Assembly (NCBI RefSeq): GCF_001687365.1
Contig: NZ_LGLV01000014.1
Location: 124,001-188,000, forward strand
Length of the DNA: 64,000 bases
From: Pararhizobium polonicum
Lineage (GTDB): Bacteria > Pseudomonadota > Alphaproteobacteria > Rhizobiales > Rhizobiaceae
Direction of reading: 5' to 3'
Shown in pieces: positions 1-8,954 of this stretch. Positions within the stretch are counted from its first letter, which is position 1; every line of letters starts with the position of its first letter. Made by a program: the position numbers and the translations under genes. The notes beneath the pieces were generated by a model. That model did not search any database and was not told the origin of the DNA. It was given only the letters and a program-made list of their open reading frames with translations.

Positions 1-71
1 TGAAACGTGCCGACCTTGGCTTGCTGTCTGCAATCATGGGAATGGTCATAAGGACTCCACAAATTCGAAAG

Positions 72-100
72 GTGACCGCAGAGCCCTCCTCCGCGGTCAC
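72..100 (-). terminator. Possible terminator hairpin after the solute-binding protein gene
   Basis: A perfect 8-bp stem (GTGACCGC at 72-79 pairing with 93-100) with a 13-nt loop lies just past the stop codon of the leftward gene ending at 115. In the leftward transcript the stem is followed only by a modest pyrimidine stretch, not a clear U run. It may terminate weakly or simply protect the 3' end. Confidence 0.35.
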
Positions 101-114
101 GGTTTTGGCGAGAG

Positions 115-1218
115 CTATCTGCGACCGGCAGCAACGTTCTCGTTGAACAGCTTAACCACGTCCTTCACGGCTGCGGTTGCATCCTCTTCGGAATATTCGA
201 AGATCTGTGTGGGAACCTTGTACCAGGGCTCCGCTGCCACATCGCGCGCATCCTTGACCCCCGTCATCGTCGGGACACCGCCCAGCTTCTGGAAGAGCGC
301 ATATCCTTCGGTGGTGAAAGAGTATTCCTGATAGAGCTTGGCGGCATTGGGATGGGGAGCGTTGCCCGTCACGGCCTGTCCCGTCAAAGGACCGACACCG
401 GGAGACGGCAGTGTCCATTTGATCGGGGCGCCCTTTTCGAGCAGCGGAACAAGAGCCGTTTCGCTGGCATTGAAGACGATCTGCACGTCGCCGGAAGCCA
501 AAGCCGCAGCCGCATTATTGGTGCCGCCGATATTACGAATGTTCAAGCTACCGAGTTGCTTGATGAAGTCGTCGCCATAAAGCTTGCGCCATGCATAGAA
601 AGGTAGATAGGCCACCCCACCGGCGGAAATGTCACCGACGGCTGCGACATCCTTCCAGCGCGGATCGAGAATCCCCTTCCATTCATTGAGCTTGGCAGCT
701 TCCGCATCGGTCACCAGATCTGTGTTCCACGCTATGCCTGCCATACCACGGCGCATGGAATACCAATTGCTGGTGCTCTTCGTGTTGTCCTTGAACTTAC
801 TGTCGTTAGAAATGACGTAATTCGTCAGGTAGCCAGCCTTCGCGTGGTTGTCGAGCACATTGGAATTGCTGTCTTGGACCAGATCGGCGATACGCTGACC
901 TGCCCGGAATTCCGCGAGATAACGCTCGCGAATATCGCTCATGCCGCCACCTTGCTTTCTCACCTGGATGCAGGGAAAGCGCGCGGTAAACCCCGCGATC
1001 TGGGCATCTTCGGCATCCTGCCAGCTGCCATGATAGATCATCACTTCGCCTTCCTTGCAGGCTTCGGTAAGAAGCGCATAAGGAACGCCCGGCATCTGCT
1101 CCTGCATGAACGCCCAGGCATCCTCAAGCTCGGGGTCGATGGTTTGCGCATGCGCAATGGACGGATGCAAAGCAACGCCGACCGCCACCATAGCGATCAT
1201 TCCGGATATTTTTTTCAT
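115..1218 (-). CDS. ABC transporter substrate-binding protein (family 1, iron/polyamine-type fold)
   Basis: This predicts a periplasmic binding protein of about 367 residues. It starts with a typical Sec signal peptide (MKKISGMIAMVAVG, cleavage near AHAQ, residue 24). The ATG at 1218 is chosen because GGGAGG sits just upstream; the longer open frame back to 1314 has no signal peptide and no ribosome site. The mature part has the extracellular solute-binding family 1 pattern (YHGSWQDAE near the N terminus, then a central region of the AGIAWNTDLV type, as in Fe3+, spermidine or phosphonate binders). The ligand cannot be read from the sequence. No permease or ATPase gene is next to it inside the window. 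They may lie to the left of position 1, since this gene is transcribed towards the window edge. Confidence 0.8.
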   Translation of the reverse strand: MKKISGMIAMVAVGVALHPSIAHAQTIDPELEDAWAFMQEQMPGVPYALLTEACKEGEVMIYHGSWQDAEDAQIAGFTARFPCIQVRKQGGGMSDIRERYLAEFRAGQRIADLVQDSNSNVLDNHAKAGYLTNYVISNDSKFKDNTKSTSNWYSMRRGMAGIAWNTDLVTDAEAAKLNEWKGILDPRWKDVAAVGDISAGGVAYLPFYAWRKLYGDDFIKQLGSLNIRNIGGTNNAAAALASGDVQIVFNASETALVPLLEKGAPIKWTLPSPGVGPLTGQAVTGNAPHPNAAKLYQEYSFTTEGYALFQKLGGVPTMTGVKDARDVAAEPWYKVPTQIFEYSEEDATAAVKDVVKLFNENVAAGRR

Positions 1219-1614
1219 GAAACCCTCCCGGTTGTCACAAACGCGGCACCCAAGGCAATCTAGCCTGACGTGCCGCATTATGAAGACGGTTCTATCGGTG
1301 CCGGCCCGTAACATTAAGTCTAATTATCGGGTCAATTGGTGCGCAAAACGGGACAATATCCAGGCATCATTTCGCGTAGCAATGAACGGGGCGGCAGGTG
1401 ACCCTGGCTAGCATGAAAACTGGTTCATAATTGCGTTATCGGCATCCGATCCGACCTGGCACTCGCTATTTCCACAAGCGGATTCCCGTCGGCGGCAATC
1501 GATCTACCCATTAGTGCAGAAACTGGAATTGTCGTTGCTTCAACTGCGCTTCCACCCAGCAGAGGCTTGACCCATGGTGCGCGCATTCAAGCAACCACGC
1601 GACAGGAAACGACA
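1219..1614. promoter_or_regulatory. Divergent intergenic region, binding protein / hydrolase
   Basis: About 400 bases without a supported gene separate the leftward binding-protein gene from the rightward isochorismatase-fold gene, so promoters for both should lie here. I see no convincing tRNA, small RNA or long palindrome. An open frame starting at TTG 1567 enters the hydrolase gene, but it lacks a ribosome site. Confidence 0.4.
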
Positions 1615-2268
1615 TTGAAAATTCATAAATCCAGTCTTCCGGACCTCCCTCGAAACCTGGAGGATTTTATAGCGAAGCGGCGGACTGCTGTCGTGCTCTG
1701 GGATCTGCAGAACGGTCTAGCGGGCAAGGCCTATAATGTGGATGAGGTGCGGCAGAACGCGTTGCGCCTGATCGAGGCTGCCGACAATGTAGGTGTACCG
1801 GTGATCTGGAGCCGGCATATCCTGCCGCTGATCGAATACACCACCGGCCCCTTTTTGCTCTTCCTCATGAAGAAACAGAAAGTTGACGATATCGCCCTGT
1901 TGAAGCCAACGATGCAGCCCGGAATGCCTGATACCGACTTTCTGGAAGGATTGAAGCCGGCTCCGCATCACATCGTCCTTGAGAAAAGCCAGCCGTCTCT
2001 TTTCGTCGATACGCCGCTCGATCTGCGTTTGAAAACGCTGAAGGTCGAAACGGTGATCTTTGCCGGCGTCGCAACGGATATCGGCATCGAGTTCAACGCC
2101 CGCCACGCGGCCTCTTACGGTTATTACCCCGTCGTCGCAGCGGACGCTTGCGGAGCTTACAGCACCGAGTCCCATGAACGCAGCCTGTCTTTCCTGCAGA
2201 GCTGGATCACGCCGGTCGTGACCACGAGCGAAATTTGCGACGTGTGGGCGAGTCATTCCAAAATCTAA
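1615..2268 (+). CDS. Isochorismatase-fold hydrolase lacking the catalytic cysteine
   Basis: A protein of about 217 residues with the cysteine-hydrolase/isochorismatase fold. The Asp of the triad is visible in WDLQNG (about residue 30) and the Lys in LEKSQPSLF. The nucleophile position, usually TDxC, reads ATDIGIEFNARHA, so Cys is replaced by Gly. In this superfamily, true isochorismatases such as EntB and PhzD also carry Gly here and do not use a covalent thiol mechanism. The product may therefore be a vinyl-ether-type hydrolase rather than an amidase, or a binding protein. The TTG at 1615 is preferred because AGGAAAC precedes it; TTG 1567 is the alternative. It lies 16 bases upstream of the DapA-like gene, probably in one operon. 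Confidence 0.75.
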   Translation: MKIHKSSLPDLPRNLEDFIAKRRTAVVLWDLQNGLAGKAYNVDEVRQNALRLIEAADNVGVPVIWSRHILPLIEYTTGPFLLFLMKKQKVDDIALLKPTMQPGMPDTDFLEGLKPAPHHIVLEKSQPSLFVDTPLDLRLKTLKVETVIFAGVATDIGIEFNARHAASYGYYPVVAADACGAYSTESHERSLSFLQSWITPVVTTSEICDVWASHSKI

Positions 2269-2284
2269 ACCTTCCGAGGGAAAC

Positions 2285-3190
2285 ATGCCTAAGAAACTTA
2301 GTGTCGTCGTCGTCAGCCTCACGCCGTTCGACGATCAGCTTAAACTGGACGAACCGGCGTTTCGCACCCATTTGCGCAGGCTGAAGGAAGCCCGCGTATC
2401 CGTCTATGTGGGTGGCAGCGGAAGCGGCGAAGGCTACTCTCTGTCGGTCGCGGAGCGGGACCGCGTTCTGGCTATCGCTGTCGAGGAGCTAAAGGGCCAT
2501 GTGCCCTGCCGGGCGATGGGCTGCGAGCCCCGCACGGCCAACGAAATGGTCGAGTTCTTGCGCGCCGCGGAACGGGCTGGCGTGGATGCGGCCCAGATCT
2601 TTTCCCTGGATATCGGACATGGCTCGAAACCGAGCATCGCCGAACTGGAGCAATATTATAACACCACCATCGGTTCCGTCTCCCTTCCAGTCTATCTCTC
2701 CAGCCACCATGCTGCAGGCTATTACGTTCCACCCGCTCTGATCGAAAAGCTGGCCAACCGCTTTCCCAACCTCGTCGGCATAGCCTATGGCGGTCCGAGC
2801 ATTCCATACCTTGCGGAATTGATCGAACGCCTCGGCGACCGTATGGAAGTGCACTGCGCCGGGCCTGGCAACGGGCTTTCCGTGCTCGCCATGGGCGGCA
2901 ACGGATTCATGGGTGGAGAAGGAAACCTAACGCCGCGTCTCGTACAGTCCGTCATCGACGGCTGGTCATGCGGAGATTACGACAAGGCCCGTCTATCTTT
3001 CCTGAAGCTCATGGAGTTCGAACGGGCCTATACGCTTTACAACGGCGGAAGCTCGATGCGGTCGATGAAACCGCTTATGAACAAGTTTGGTCTGCCTTCG
3101 GGTAAACTGCGGGCGCCGCGTCTGCCGATCAGCGACACCGAGCTGGGTGATCTCCATGCCGCTGTGATGCGCATGGAACTCCCCATCTGA
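2285..3190 (+). CDS. DapA/NanA-superfamily TIM-barrel protein without the Schiff-base lysine
   Basis: 301 residues, the usual length of dihydrodipicolinate synthase/N-acetylneuraminate lyase family members. Family landmarks are present: the N-terminal SLTPFDD, GGSGSGEGYSLS in place of GTTGE, and the conserved Tyr in LPVYLSS (residue 137). The strand that normally reads VGIKD or VGVKE here reads NLVGIAYGG, so the imine-forming Lys is Ala167. Standard class I aldolase chemistry therefore looks impossible. It may bind a substrate without turning it over, use another mechanism, or regulate. It follows the Cys-less isochorismatase-fold gene by 16 bases, and the AGGGAAAC before the ATG is a fair ribosome site. 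The frame is intact, so this is not obvious decay. Confidence 0.8.
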   Translation: MPKKLSVVVVSLTPFDDQLKLDEPAFRTHLRRLKEARVSVYVGGSGSGEGYSLSVAERDRVLAIAVEELKGHVPCRAMGCEPRTANEMVEFLRAAERAGVDAAQIFSLDIGHGSKPSIAELEQYYNTTIGSVSLPVYLSSHHAAGYYVPPALIEKLANRFPNLVGIAYGGPSIPYLAELIERLGDRMEVHCAGPGNGLSVLAMGGNGFMGGEGNLTPRLVQSVIDGWSCGDYDKARLSFLKLMEFERAYTLYNGGSSMRSMKPLMNKFGLPSGKLRAPRLPISDTELGDLHAAVMRMELPI

Positions 3191-3296
3191 AGTCCGGTGT
3201 CGTCGGCAGACGAAACGAGAGAGCGGCGAACACACTGAGCTACCGGTCGCCGAATTGAGTCCAAAGCTTCGGTCCAAATATGTGGAGCTGATCGAA

Positions 3297-3330
3297 ACGA
3301 CAAAGGCGGCATCACTGCCGCCTTTGTCGT
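3297..3330. terminator. Bidirectional intrinsic terminator
   Basis: A perfect 15-bp stem with a 4-nt loop (ACGACAAAGGCGGCA at 3297-3311 pairing with 3316-3330) sits between two convergent genes, the DapA-like gene ending at 3190 and the FMN reductase gene ending at 3352. A T-rich stretch (GGGTTTT) follows on the + strand. It can serve transcription from both sides. Confidence 0.8.
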
Positions 3331-3351
3331 CGTTCGGGTTTTCACAGTCGA

Positions 3352-3954
3352 TTATGCTGACATGGCCAGGGTTTGGGGTGTCCGTTCGCGGCCGAGCTGT
3401 GGCAGTCTGATGAAATCGCATACCTGATCGGCAAGAGCTGTCAGGCGCGAGCCGACGCGGGGGTCGGAGCAACCGTTGCTCGTAAAATTCACCTCTGCGG
3501 TATTGATCCCCACGCCGAGAGGGCACGGCCAGCCGCGCAAGGCGTGCACAATGTTGCGGAGCGAGCTGAGCACCATTCCCGGGCCCTGATGACCAGCACC
3601 TGTCGCTATGCAGCCGACCACGAGGCCGTGGAGGTATGGGCGGACATCCCTGTTCATCTCCTCCGTATAATCCAGTGCATTCTTGATAAGTCCGGATATG
3701 CCGCCATGATAGCACGGAGATGCAAGAACGACGCCGTCTGCCACGCGCAAAGCCTCGATCAATGCATGCATTTTGGGCGTGAGCGGCGCACCGAAATCGT
3801 ACGCTGGCGCATCCAGGTCCTGCCCGGCAAACATCACGGCACGACCACCGCGTGCCTCAACTGCGTCGAGGGTTAGTCGAAGCGCACGCTCCGACGACGA
3901 CTCCGGCCGGAGCGTTCCTCCTATGCCGATGATAAGGGGTGTAACGTTCGTCAT
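3352..3954 (-). CDS. NAD(P)H-dependent FMN reductase family protein
   Basis: A 200-residue flavodoxin-like protein. The N-terminal GIGGTLRPESSSERAL matches the FMN phosphate-binding loop of the SsuE/ChrR-type reductases. SPCYHGGISGLIKNALDY is the typical second flavin-contact loop (P-x-Y-x-G-x-x-x-x-L-K-N-x-x-D). It should reduce FMN for a partner monooxygenase or act as a quinone or azo reductase; the partner is not evident nearby. It converges on the DapA-like gene across a strong terminator and is divergent from the LysR gene at 4195, which is a plausible regulator. Confidence 0.8.
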   Translation of the reverse strand: MTNVTPLIIGIGGTLRPESSSERALRLTLDAVEARGGRAVMFAGQDLDAPAYDFGAPLTPKMHALIEALRVADGVVLASPCYHGGISGLIKNALDYTEEMNRDVRPYLHGLVVGCIATGAGHQGPGMVLSSLRNIVHALRGWPCPLGVGINTAEVNFTSNGCSDPRVGSRLTALADQVCDFIRLPQLGRERTPQTLAMSA

Positions 3955-4194
3955 GGCTAAACTCCTTCAAGCCAGTAGCTAAGCATTGCCTCGATAATTG
4001 TCATATCATGGATTTTTTTATAGATTACTGCAGATATTGAAATTGCCGTTGCCGAAAGGCCAAACGGGCAAGGCATAACCAAGCCTGGTCAAAGCTTGCC
4101 GCACGTTTCTCAGGTATGGATTGACGGGCGTAAACTCTCTGATCGGGACCGGAATTCATTGCAAAACGGTAATATTTATGCAAATGATTGCAGT

Positions 4195-5103
4195 ATGCGC
4201 ATTAATTACGAAATTTCCGAGCTTGTCGCTTTCTTGGCCGTCGCTGAACGATTGAGCTATGCGGCAGCGGCCGAAGAGCTCAATGTGTCACCCTCCTCGC
4301 TGACAAGGCGGGTGCAGAGACTGGAATATGCGCTGGAATGCAAGCTGTTCGAACGCACGACGCGCGAGGTTAAACTGAGCCTTGCCGGCAAACAGCTTTT
4401 TTCGCGTGCACGCGAGATCGTCGAAACACTTTCCGAAGTTCAAGCCTCGTTCAAGGGCGTCCCGAATTTCCGTTCTCCGACACTTACGATCGCCTGTGTA
4501 CCGTCCGTCATCCGGGAACTTATTCCCGTTATTCAGGACGATATCCTGCGGGCTAACCCTCATGCCAGAATCCGCATATCCGACCTGTCCTCCAACGAAA
4601 CCAATGACGCCGTGCTGCGCTCCAATGCGGATGTCGGCGTCGGGTACCTGGATGGCCACACCGAAGGCTTGGACGGCGTAATCTTGCGCGAAGAGACATT
4701 CGTCCTGGCGATGAGAAAAGGGCATGAATTTTCTGGCCGCAACAACGTCTCGTGGCGCGAACTACTCGCCCAGAGGGTCATCGGACCTGTCCGGGAGTCC
4801 GGGATCCGGATTCTCATCGATAGTGCCATGGCAAAGGAAGGTGTGACGTTAAAATGGTTCCACGAAGTGCGCCATACCGATACCGCGCTGTTGATGGCGG
4901 AAGCTGGTATTGGCGTGACCGCGGTGCCGAAATCCATTTACGAGGAGAGCAAGAACCCAAATCTGGTGGCAGTCGGCCTGATCGAGCCGGAGATCAAGCG
5001 GCGGATTGGTGTTCTCAAACGGCACGGCCAGCCATTGAGGCCGCTGGCCAGAGAGTTCTGGAACGCCCTTGTCGGCCCGAATGCTCAGCTGGCACCGTCA
5101 TAA
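4195..5103 (+). CDS. LysR-family transcriptional regulator (paralogue of the one at 12063)
   Basis: About 302 residues: an N-terminal winged helix-turn-helix (AFLAVAERLSYAAAAEELNV, then SPSSLTRRVQRLE), a linker helix, and a LysR substrate domain. The ATG at 4195 is chosen because the paralogue at 12063 begins with the same MRIN; the open frame upstream to 4096 adds a sequence with no family match. The two regulators share most of their DNA-binding region (for example TTR-VKL--AGK-LF), so they may read similar operators. It lies between the divergent FMN reductase gene and the 3' end of the leftward CoA operon. Confidence 0.85.
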   Translation: MRINYEISELVAFLAVAERLSYAAAAEELNVSPSSLTRRVQRLEYALECKLFERTTREVKLSLAGKQLFSRAREIVETLSEVQASFKGVPNFRSPTLTIACVPSVIRELIPVIQDDILRANPHARIRISDLSSNETNDAVLRSNADVGVGYLDGHTEGLDGVILREETFVLAMRKGHEFSGRNNVSWRELLAQRVIGPVRESGIRILIDSAMAKEGVTLKWFHEVRHTDTALLMAEAGIGVTAVPKSIYEESKNPNLVAVGLIEPEIKRRIGVLKRHGQPLRPLAREFWNALVGPNAQLAPS

Positions 5104-5149
5104 TTCAGCATAGAAAGGCTTCACCGCGCCCAGGCATCCCCCGACATGT

Positions 5150-5978
5150 TTATCTCGAACGGTGGATTTGCTCCACCAACGGCTTGGTCAATGTTTCCAG
5201 CAGGAATTCGGCTCCCTGCATCAACACGACGCGCATGCCGTGGTCGTAGAGCCGTCCGACACGCCCAGCGATGGCATCAACCGTCGTCAAGTCATAGCCA
5301 GTATTGGCGACAACCAGAATGCCGCGCGAGCGCGCCTTGTCGCTGATATCGCGGATGGCTTTCCATACGGCCGGATGTTCGTACTGAAAGGCATAACCGA
5401 TTTCTTTACTGAGGTCGGTGCTCCCAAACTGAATGGCACGCAGCCTCGGCATTTCGAGAATTTCATCGATCTGGTCGATTGCCGTCTTGCTCTCGATCGC
5501 GGGCACGACCACCGTTTCTTCGATGACCTGCTCGCGCTGGCCGGAAAATGTCTCGCTGGAGTTCGGATACTCGCCAGCGCCCGAGCGGTGCCAGTCCTTA
5601 GCTACATCGACCAGCGCCCGCACCCGAACCGCCGAGGCCACCGAAACGTGAACGACCGGAACGCCGAGGCTGAATGCGTGTGGCATCGACCGTGACCTGC
5701 AGCGCCGTTTCGCCACCGAGCCAGAGATTGGACGGGATACGCAGCCACGTTGCCATCCCTACCGATTCCGCCGTGCGGTAGACGTGGTCGAGCTCCTTCC
5801 AGTCCAGCGCCGAAAACATCATGTCCGGCCGAACGAAATCGAAACCGGCCCTGGCCAGCGTCGTCACCAGATGCGGTCCACCCTTGATCCAGACTCCGAG
5901 CGCCAATTCATCCTTTGCAATCTTCGCGAAAAGCCTGCTCATATCCCAGGTCCCCCCAACCATGCTTTTGAAAATCAT
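5150..5978 (-). pseudogene. HpcH/HpaI aldolase/citrate lyase family protein, frameshifted
   Basis: Two overlapping frames on the minus strand together give one HpcH/HpaI (2,4-dihydroxyhept-2-ene-1,7-dioate aldolase) family protein. The first half runs from ATG 5978 (LALGVWIKGGPHLVTTLA, then GFDFVRPDMMFSALDW). The second half resumes with FSLGVPVVHVSVASAVR and contains the metal-ligand Glu in VVPAIES and the GSTDLSKEIGY loop. The frames join if one base is restored near 5678-5690, in a TVDATRA/FSLGVP context. Thus either a one-base deletion has inactivated the gene or the assembly has an error. The start codon overlaps the stop of the MmgE/PrpD gene (ATGA), so it is the last gene of that operon. 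Confidence 0.75.
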
Positions 5979-7345
5979 GCCCCCCGGCTCGCTGCCTCCT
6001 GAGAGCGGATCGCAGCGAGTGCCGTAACAAGACCTGCGACATCATAGGCCTCGATGTTCTGAATGATGGCCGCCAGGCGAGCGAAATGTGCATTGTTGAT
6101 GTTTAGGTTCACCAGGCTTGCTGCTTTGTGTGACACTTGGCGCCAATCGAGTGGATCGGAGGGATCGCCGCGGGCACCTGCGTCTTGACCGACAAACACT
6201 CGCCCGTTGTCCAGCGCGACTCTGATCCGGCAAGCATAACGGGAAAGCGCGTCGTCAGGCCTGACGATGATCTTTGGCATCCAGCACAAGATTGCAGGAT
6301 CGAGGGTGTCCGCTTCAGTCACATCGCGAACCACGACATTGCCTGCCGCCAGCACCAGCGCCGCGTTATATTGGACGCTAAGGCGTGCATCGATCAGGCT
6401 TTCAATGAGCGGGATATCGTTGTCACGCGCCGGCAGGGAGTTGAGGCTGATTTCAATACTGGCGACATCCCGCACCGGAATCTTTTCCGACTTCAGGATA
6501 TCCGCGAGTGCAATGGAGGTCGATTTTGTCGAGTTGCAGCCGAAATTCGGACGAAGGCTGGTCTCATCGATCATGAACTTTCTGCCGAGGCCGTTCGAGA
6601 TTTCAATGGTATCGGCACTGGAAGACATTGCCACGAAGAATCCCTGGATGCCCTCCAGAACGGAATGCGGTCCGGTCAGCCCGGCATCGTTGAGCATGTT
6701 GGCTTCGATACCGTTCTGTGCCGCCCGCCCGGCATGATAGACCATGGTCGTCGAACCGGTCTGATGAAACTCGTAAAGCCCGGAAGCCTGGCTGCCTGCA
6801 ATGCCGAGGACATTCAAATGGCCTTCCTGATTGCGACGTCTAATCTTTGCGGCAGCGGCGGCTGATCCGAAACTCCCGCAGGTGCCGGTGGGGTGAAAGC
6901 CACGCTTGCGGTGCCCCTGTTTGACTGCGCGACCGATCCGTCCGTTGACCTCATACCCAACGACAAGTGCAGTCAGGAGATCGGCACCTGATACCCGCTC
7001 TTGTTCTGCCATAGCCAAGGTGGCCGGAATGATGCAGCCGCCCGGATGCGTACCGGAAGGTTTGTGGATGTCGTTGAGGCCGACGCTGTAAAGCGCCATG
7101 GCATTGGCATAAGCAGCGTCCCGCGTCGCTAGCTGGCGTCCGCTTGCAAACGAGGTTGCCTGTTCAATGCCCCCCAGTTCCTCAACCATCTTTCCGGCGC
7201 TGCGGCCAAGCGGTCCGTCGCAACCAGCGAGAAGGCATGAAAGCCCATCGAGCAAGACGATCTTTGCCTGAGCACGGGTCGCCGCAGGGATATTTTCGAA
7301 CGTGAGTTCCGTGGCGAATTCCGCCAGGATGCGGGTCTCGCTCAT
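5975..7345 (-). CDS. MmgE/PrpD family protein
   Basis: 456 residues, full length for the MmgE/PrpD (2-methylcitrate dehydratase-like) family. Family signatures include the N-terminal AKIVLLDGLSCLLAGCDGPLG, ALYSVGLNDIHKPSGTHPGG and GFHPTGTCGSFGSAAAAAK. Members dehydrate or isomerise tricarboxylic and related acids (PrpD, cis-aconitate decarboxylase, iminodisuccinate epimerase), so the substrate cannot be named. It sits downstream of the thioesterase gene and overlaps the start of the aldolase gene by 4 bases. In this operon a hydration or dehydration step on a carboxylic acid derived from a CoA thioester is plausible. Confidence 0.85.
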   Translation of the reverse strand: MSETRILAEFATELTFENIPAATRAQAKIVLLDGLSCLLAGCDGPLGRSAGKMVEELGGIEQATSFASGRQLATRDAAYANAMALYSVGLNDIHKPSGTHPGGCIIPATLAMAEQERVSGADLLTALVVGYEVNGRIGRAVKQGHRKRGFHPTGTCGSFGSAAAAAKIRRRNQEGHLNVLGIAGSQASGLYEFHQTGSTTMVYHAGRAAQNGIEANMLNDAGLTGPHSVLEGIQGFFVAMSSSADTIEISNGLGRKFMIDETSLRPNFGCNSTKSTSIALADILKSEKIPVRDVASIEISLNSLPARDNDIPLIESLIDARLSVQYNAALVLAAGNVVVRDVTEADTLDPAILCWMPKIIVRPDDALSRYACRIRVALDNGRVFVGQDAGARGDPSDPLDWRQVSHKAASLVNLNINNAHFARLAAIIQNIEAYDVAGLVTALAAIRSQEAASRGA

Positions 7346-7350
7346 TGGAG

Positions 7351-7740
7351 TTACCTTATAATGCGCAGGGTGATACTGCCTGTCGCAGCCAGATCGCCGT
7401 CAGCGTTGCAAATCCTCACATCGACGAAGGAGGTCGAGCGCCCGGCTTTCAGAACGGTGGCGCGAATGGTGATATCACCCTGCGCCGGTGCGATGTAATT
7501 GGTCAGCAGGGTTACCGTCGAGACCCCCTTCAATTCTCCGAGGCTGCGAGTCGCTCTGCTAGCGGCCAAGTCGATGAGGGAGGCCAGCACGCCTCCGTGA
7601 ATATCGCCTTTGCGGTTCGTCAGTTCCGGGCGGGAGCGGAGGGAGATTTCCACCTCGCCCCCCTCCTCCCTGAGAACTTTTATGCCGAGGAAGTCGGAAA
7701 AGGGCGCGGAACTGGACCAGGTTGCGGATGCGTCGTTCAT
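7351..7740 (-). CDS. PaaI-type hotdog-fold acyl-CoA thioesterase
   Basis: 129 residues with the hotdog thioesterase pattern. DIHGGVLASLIDLAASRA corresponds to the HGG-x-x-x-x-x-x-D active-site segment of the PaaI family, and VTLLTNYIAPAQGD is the following conserved strand. It should hydrolyse a CoA thioester in the cytosol, releasing the acid or rescuing trapped CoA. Its start overlaps the stop of the CoA-transferase gene by 4 bases, which indicates translational coupling. Confidence 0.85.
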   Translation of the reverse strand: MNDASATWSSSAPFSDFLGIKVLREEGGEVEISLRSRPELTNRKGDIHGGVLASLIDLAASRATRSLGELKGVSTVTLLTNYIAPAQGDITIRATVLKAGRSTSFVDVRICNADGDLAATGSITLRIIR

Positions 7741-8954
7741 GCTGCAACCCCGAAAATCCCGCCCGCCGTCTGCAAGGCGCGCTGCTGCTCAGGTGTAAAG
7801 CCCAGTTCGGCAAGCACCGTCCCGGTGTCGGCACCCAGCGCCGGAGCATCGCCCTTGAGTTCCACGACGATGTCTGAGAACGCTCCGGGAAACGCCCGGA
7901 CCTTGGTCTGCCCGCCGTGATCCGGCACCTCCACCACGATACCGAGCGCCTTTGTCTGCTCATGCTCCAGCGCCTCAACCGCGGTTGCATAGACGGCGGC
8001 GTTGGCGCGGTGCTTGTGCATGGACGCGACCAGCTCTGCGGAGGTCTTGTTGGCGAAATACTTTTCATAAACCGGTCGCAAGCGGATTGCCTCGCTGCCA
8101 TGTCCGGTCGAGGCCTTGCCACGTTTATCGAAGCGGCTGTCGCTGAGCAGTTCCGACATGCCCATTTCTTCAACGAACTGCTCCCAGCCGGCACGTCCTG
8201 TCGCACCGACGGAACCGCCAAAGGCGAAATAGATAGGCTTGTCTGCAGTCTTCCAGCCTTGCTCCACGGGCTCGTGCGGACCGCCTACTCGAGGGCCTTT
8301 GTAGGCGTCCGGATCGGACTGGGCAGCCAGATGGATACTCTTCATACTGAGCAAGGAATTCAGAATTGAGACGCTAATCCGCTGGCCACGCCCCCCGTCG
8401 TTCCTGTGGAGCAGCGCCGAAAGCGCCGCCTGCACGGCAAAAATGCCTGTGCCTATCGAACCGGCATCAGAGCCGAGCCGCCGAGCCGGCAAACCGCGTC
8501 GCCCGAGATAGCGGGTATAACCCGCCATGGCTTGAGCCGTCAGTTCCGAGCCCTGCAGGTCCGCCATCGGACCTTTGCGACCCCAGGGACTGATATCGAC
8601 GACGATCAGGCCAGGAAAACGATTAGTAACATCCTCAAGGCCGAGGGCAGTGATCTCTTCCTGGCTGCGATCCAGAATCAGGACGTCAGCTTTCGCGAGG
8701 AGCGCATCCACGGCAGCGGTCGCCTGTTCGAGCTTTTCGCCCAGCTGCACCGATTTCTTGCCACGGTTCAGTTCGAAAAATGCCGCGCTCATGTCGCTGC
8801 CAACCTTGGCCGGAGAGGCTTCGCGCATGAAATCGCCTTCATTAGGCTCGACCTTGATGACTGTGGCACCGAGATCGGCCAACCGGACGCCGGCCAGCGG
8901 CCCAGCGATGCCTTCGGCAATTTCCACGACGATCAGATTGGAAAGGTTGGTCAT
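7737..8954 (-). CDS. CaiB/BaiF family (class III) CoA-transferase
   Basis: 405 residues, typical length. It opens with VVEIAEGIAGPLAGVRLADLGATVIKV-like spacing, shows ELNRGKKSVQL, and has a candidate catalytic Asp in LGSDAGSIGTG, the region that carries the Asp nucleophile in formyl-CoA transferase. It should move CoA between carboxylic acids and so activate a growth substrate without ATP. The start overlaps the stop of the second CaiB gene (8951) by 4 bases. The pair may act on two substrates or form a hetero-oligomer, as known for some class III enzymes (benzylsuccinate CoA-transferase BbsEF). Confidence 0.85.
   Translation of the reverse strand: MTNLSNLIVVEIAEGIAGPLAGVRLADLGATVIKVEPNEGDFMREASPAKVGSDMSAAFFELNRGKKSVQLGEKLEQATAAVDALLAKADVLILDRSQEEITALGLEDVTNRFPGLIVVDISPWGRKGPMADLQGSELTAQAMAGYTRYLGRRGLPARRLGSDAGSIGTGIFAVQAALSALLHRNDGGRGQRISVSILNSLLSMKSIHLAAQSDPDAYKGPRVGGPHEPVEQGWKTADKPIYFAFGGSVGATGRAGWEQFVEEMGMSELLSDSRFDKRGKASTGHGSEAIRLRPVYEKYFANKTSAELVASMHKHRANAAVYATAVEALEHEQTKALGIVVEVPDHGGQTKVRAFPGAFSDIVVELKGDAPALGADTGTVLAELGFTPEQQRALQTAGGIFGVAA

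Noticed and set aside
4096..4194. Upstream start for the LysR gene
   Set aside because: The paralogue at 12063 starts at the matching MRIN position and the extra residues fit no LysR N terminus.
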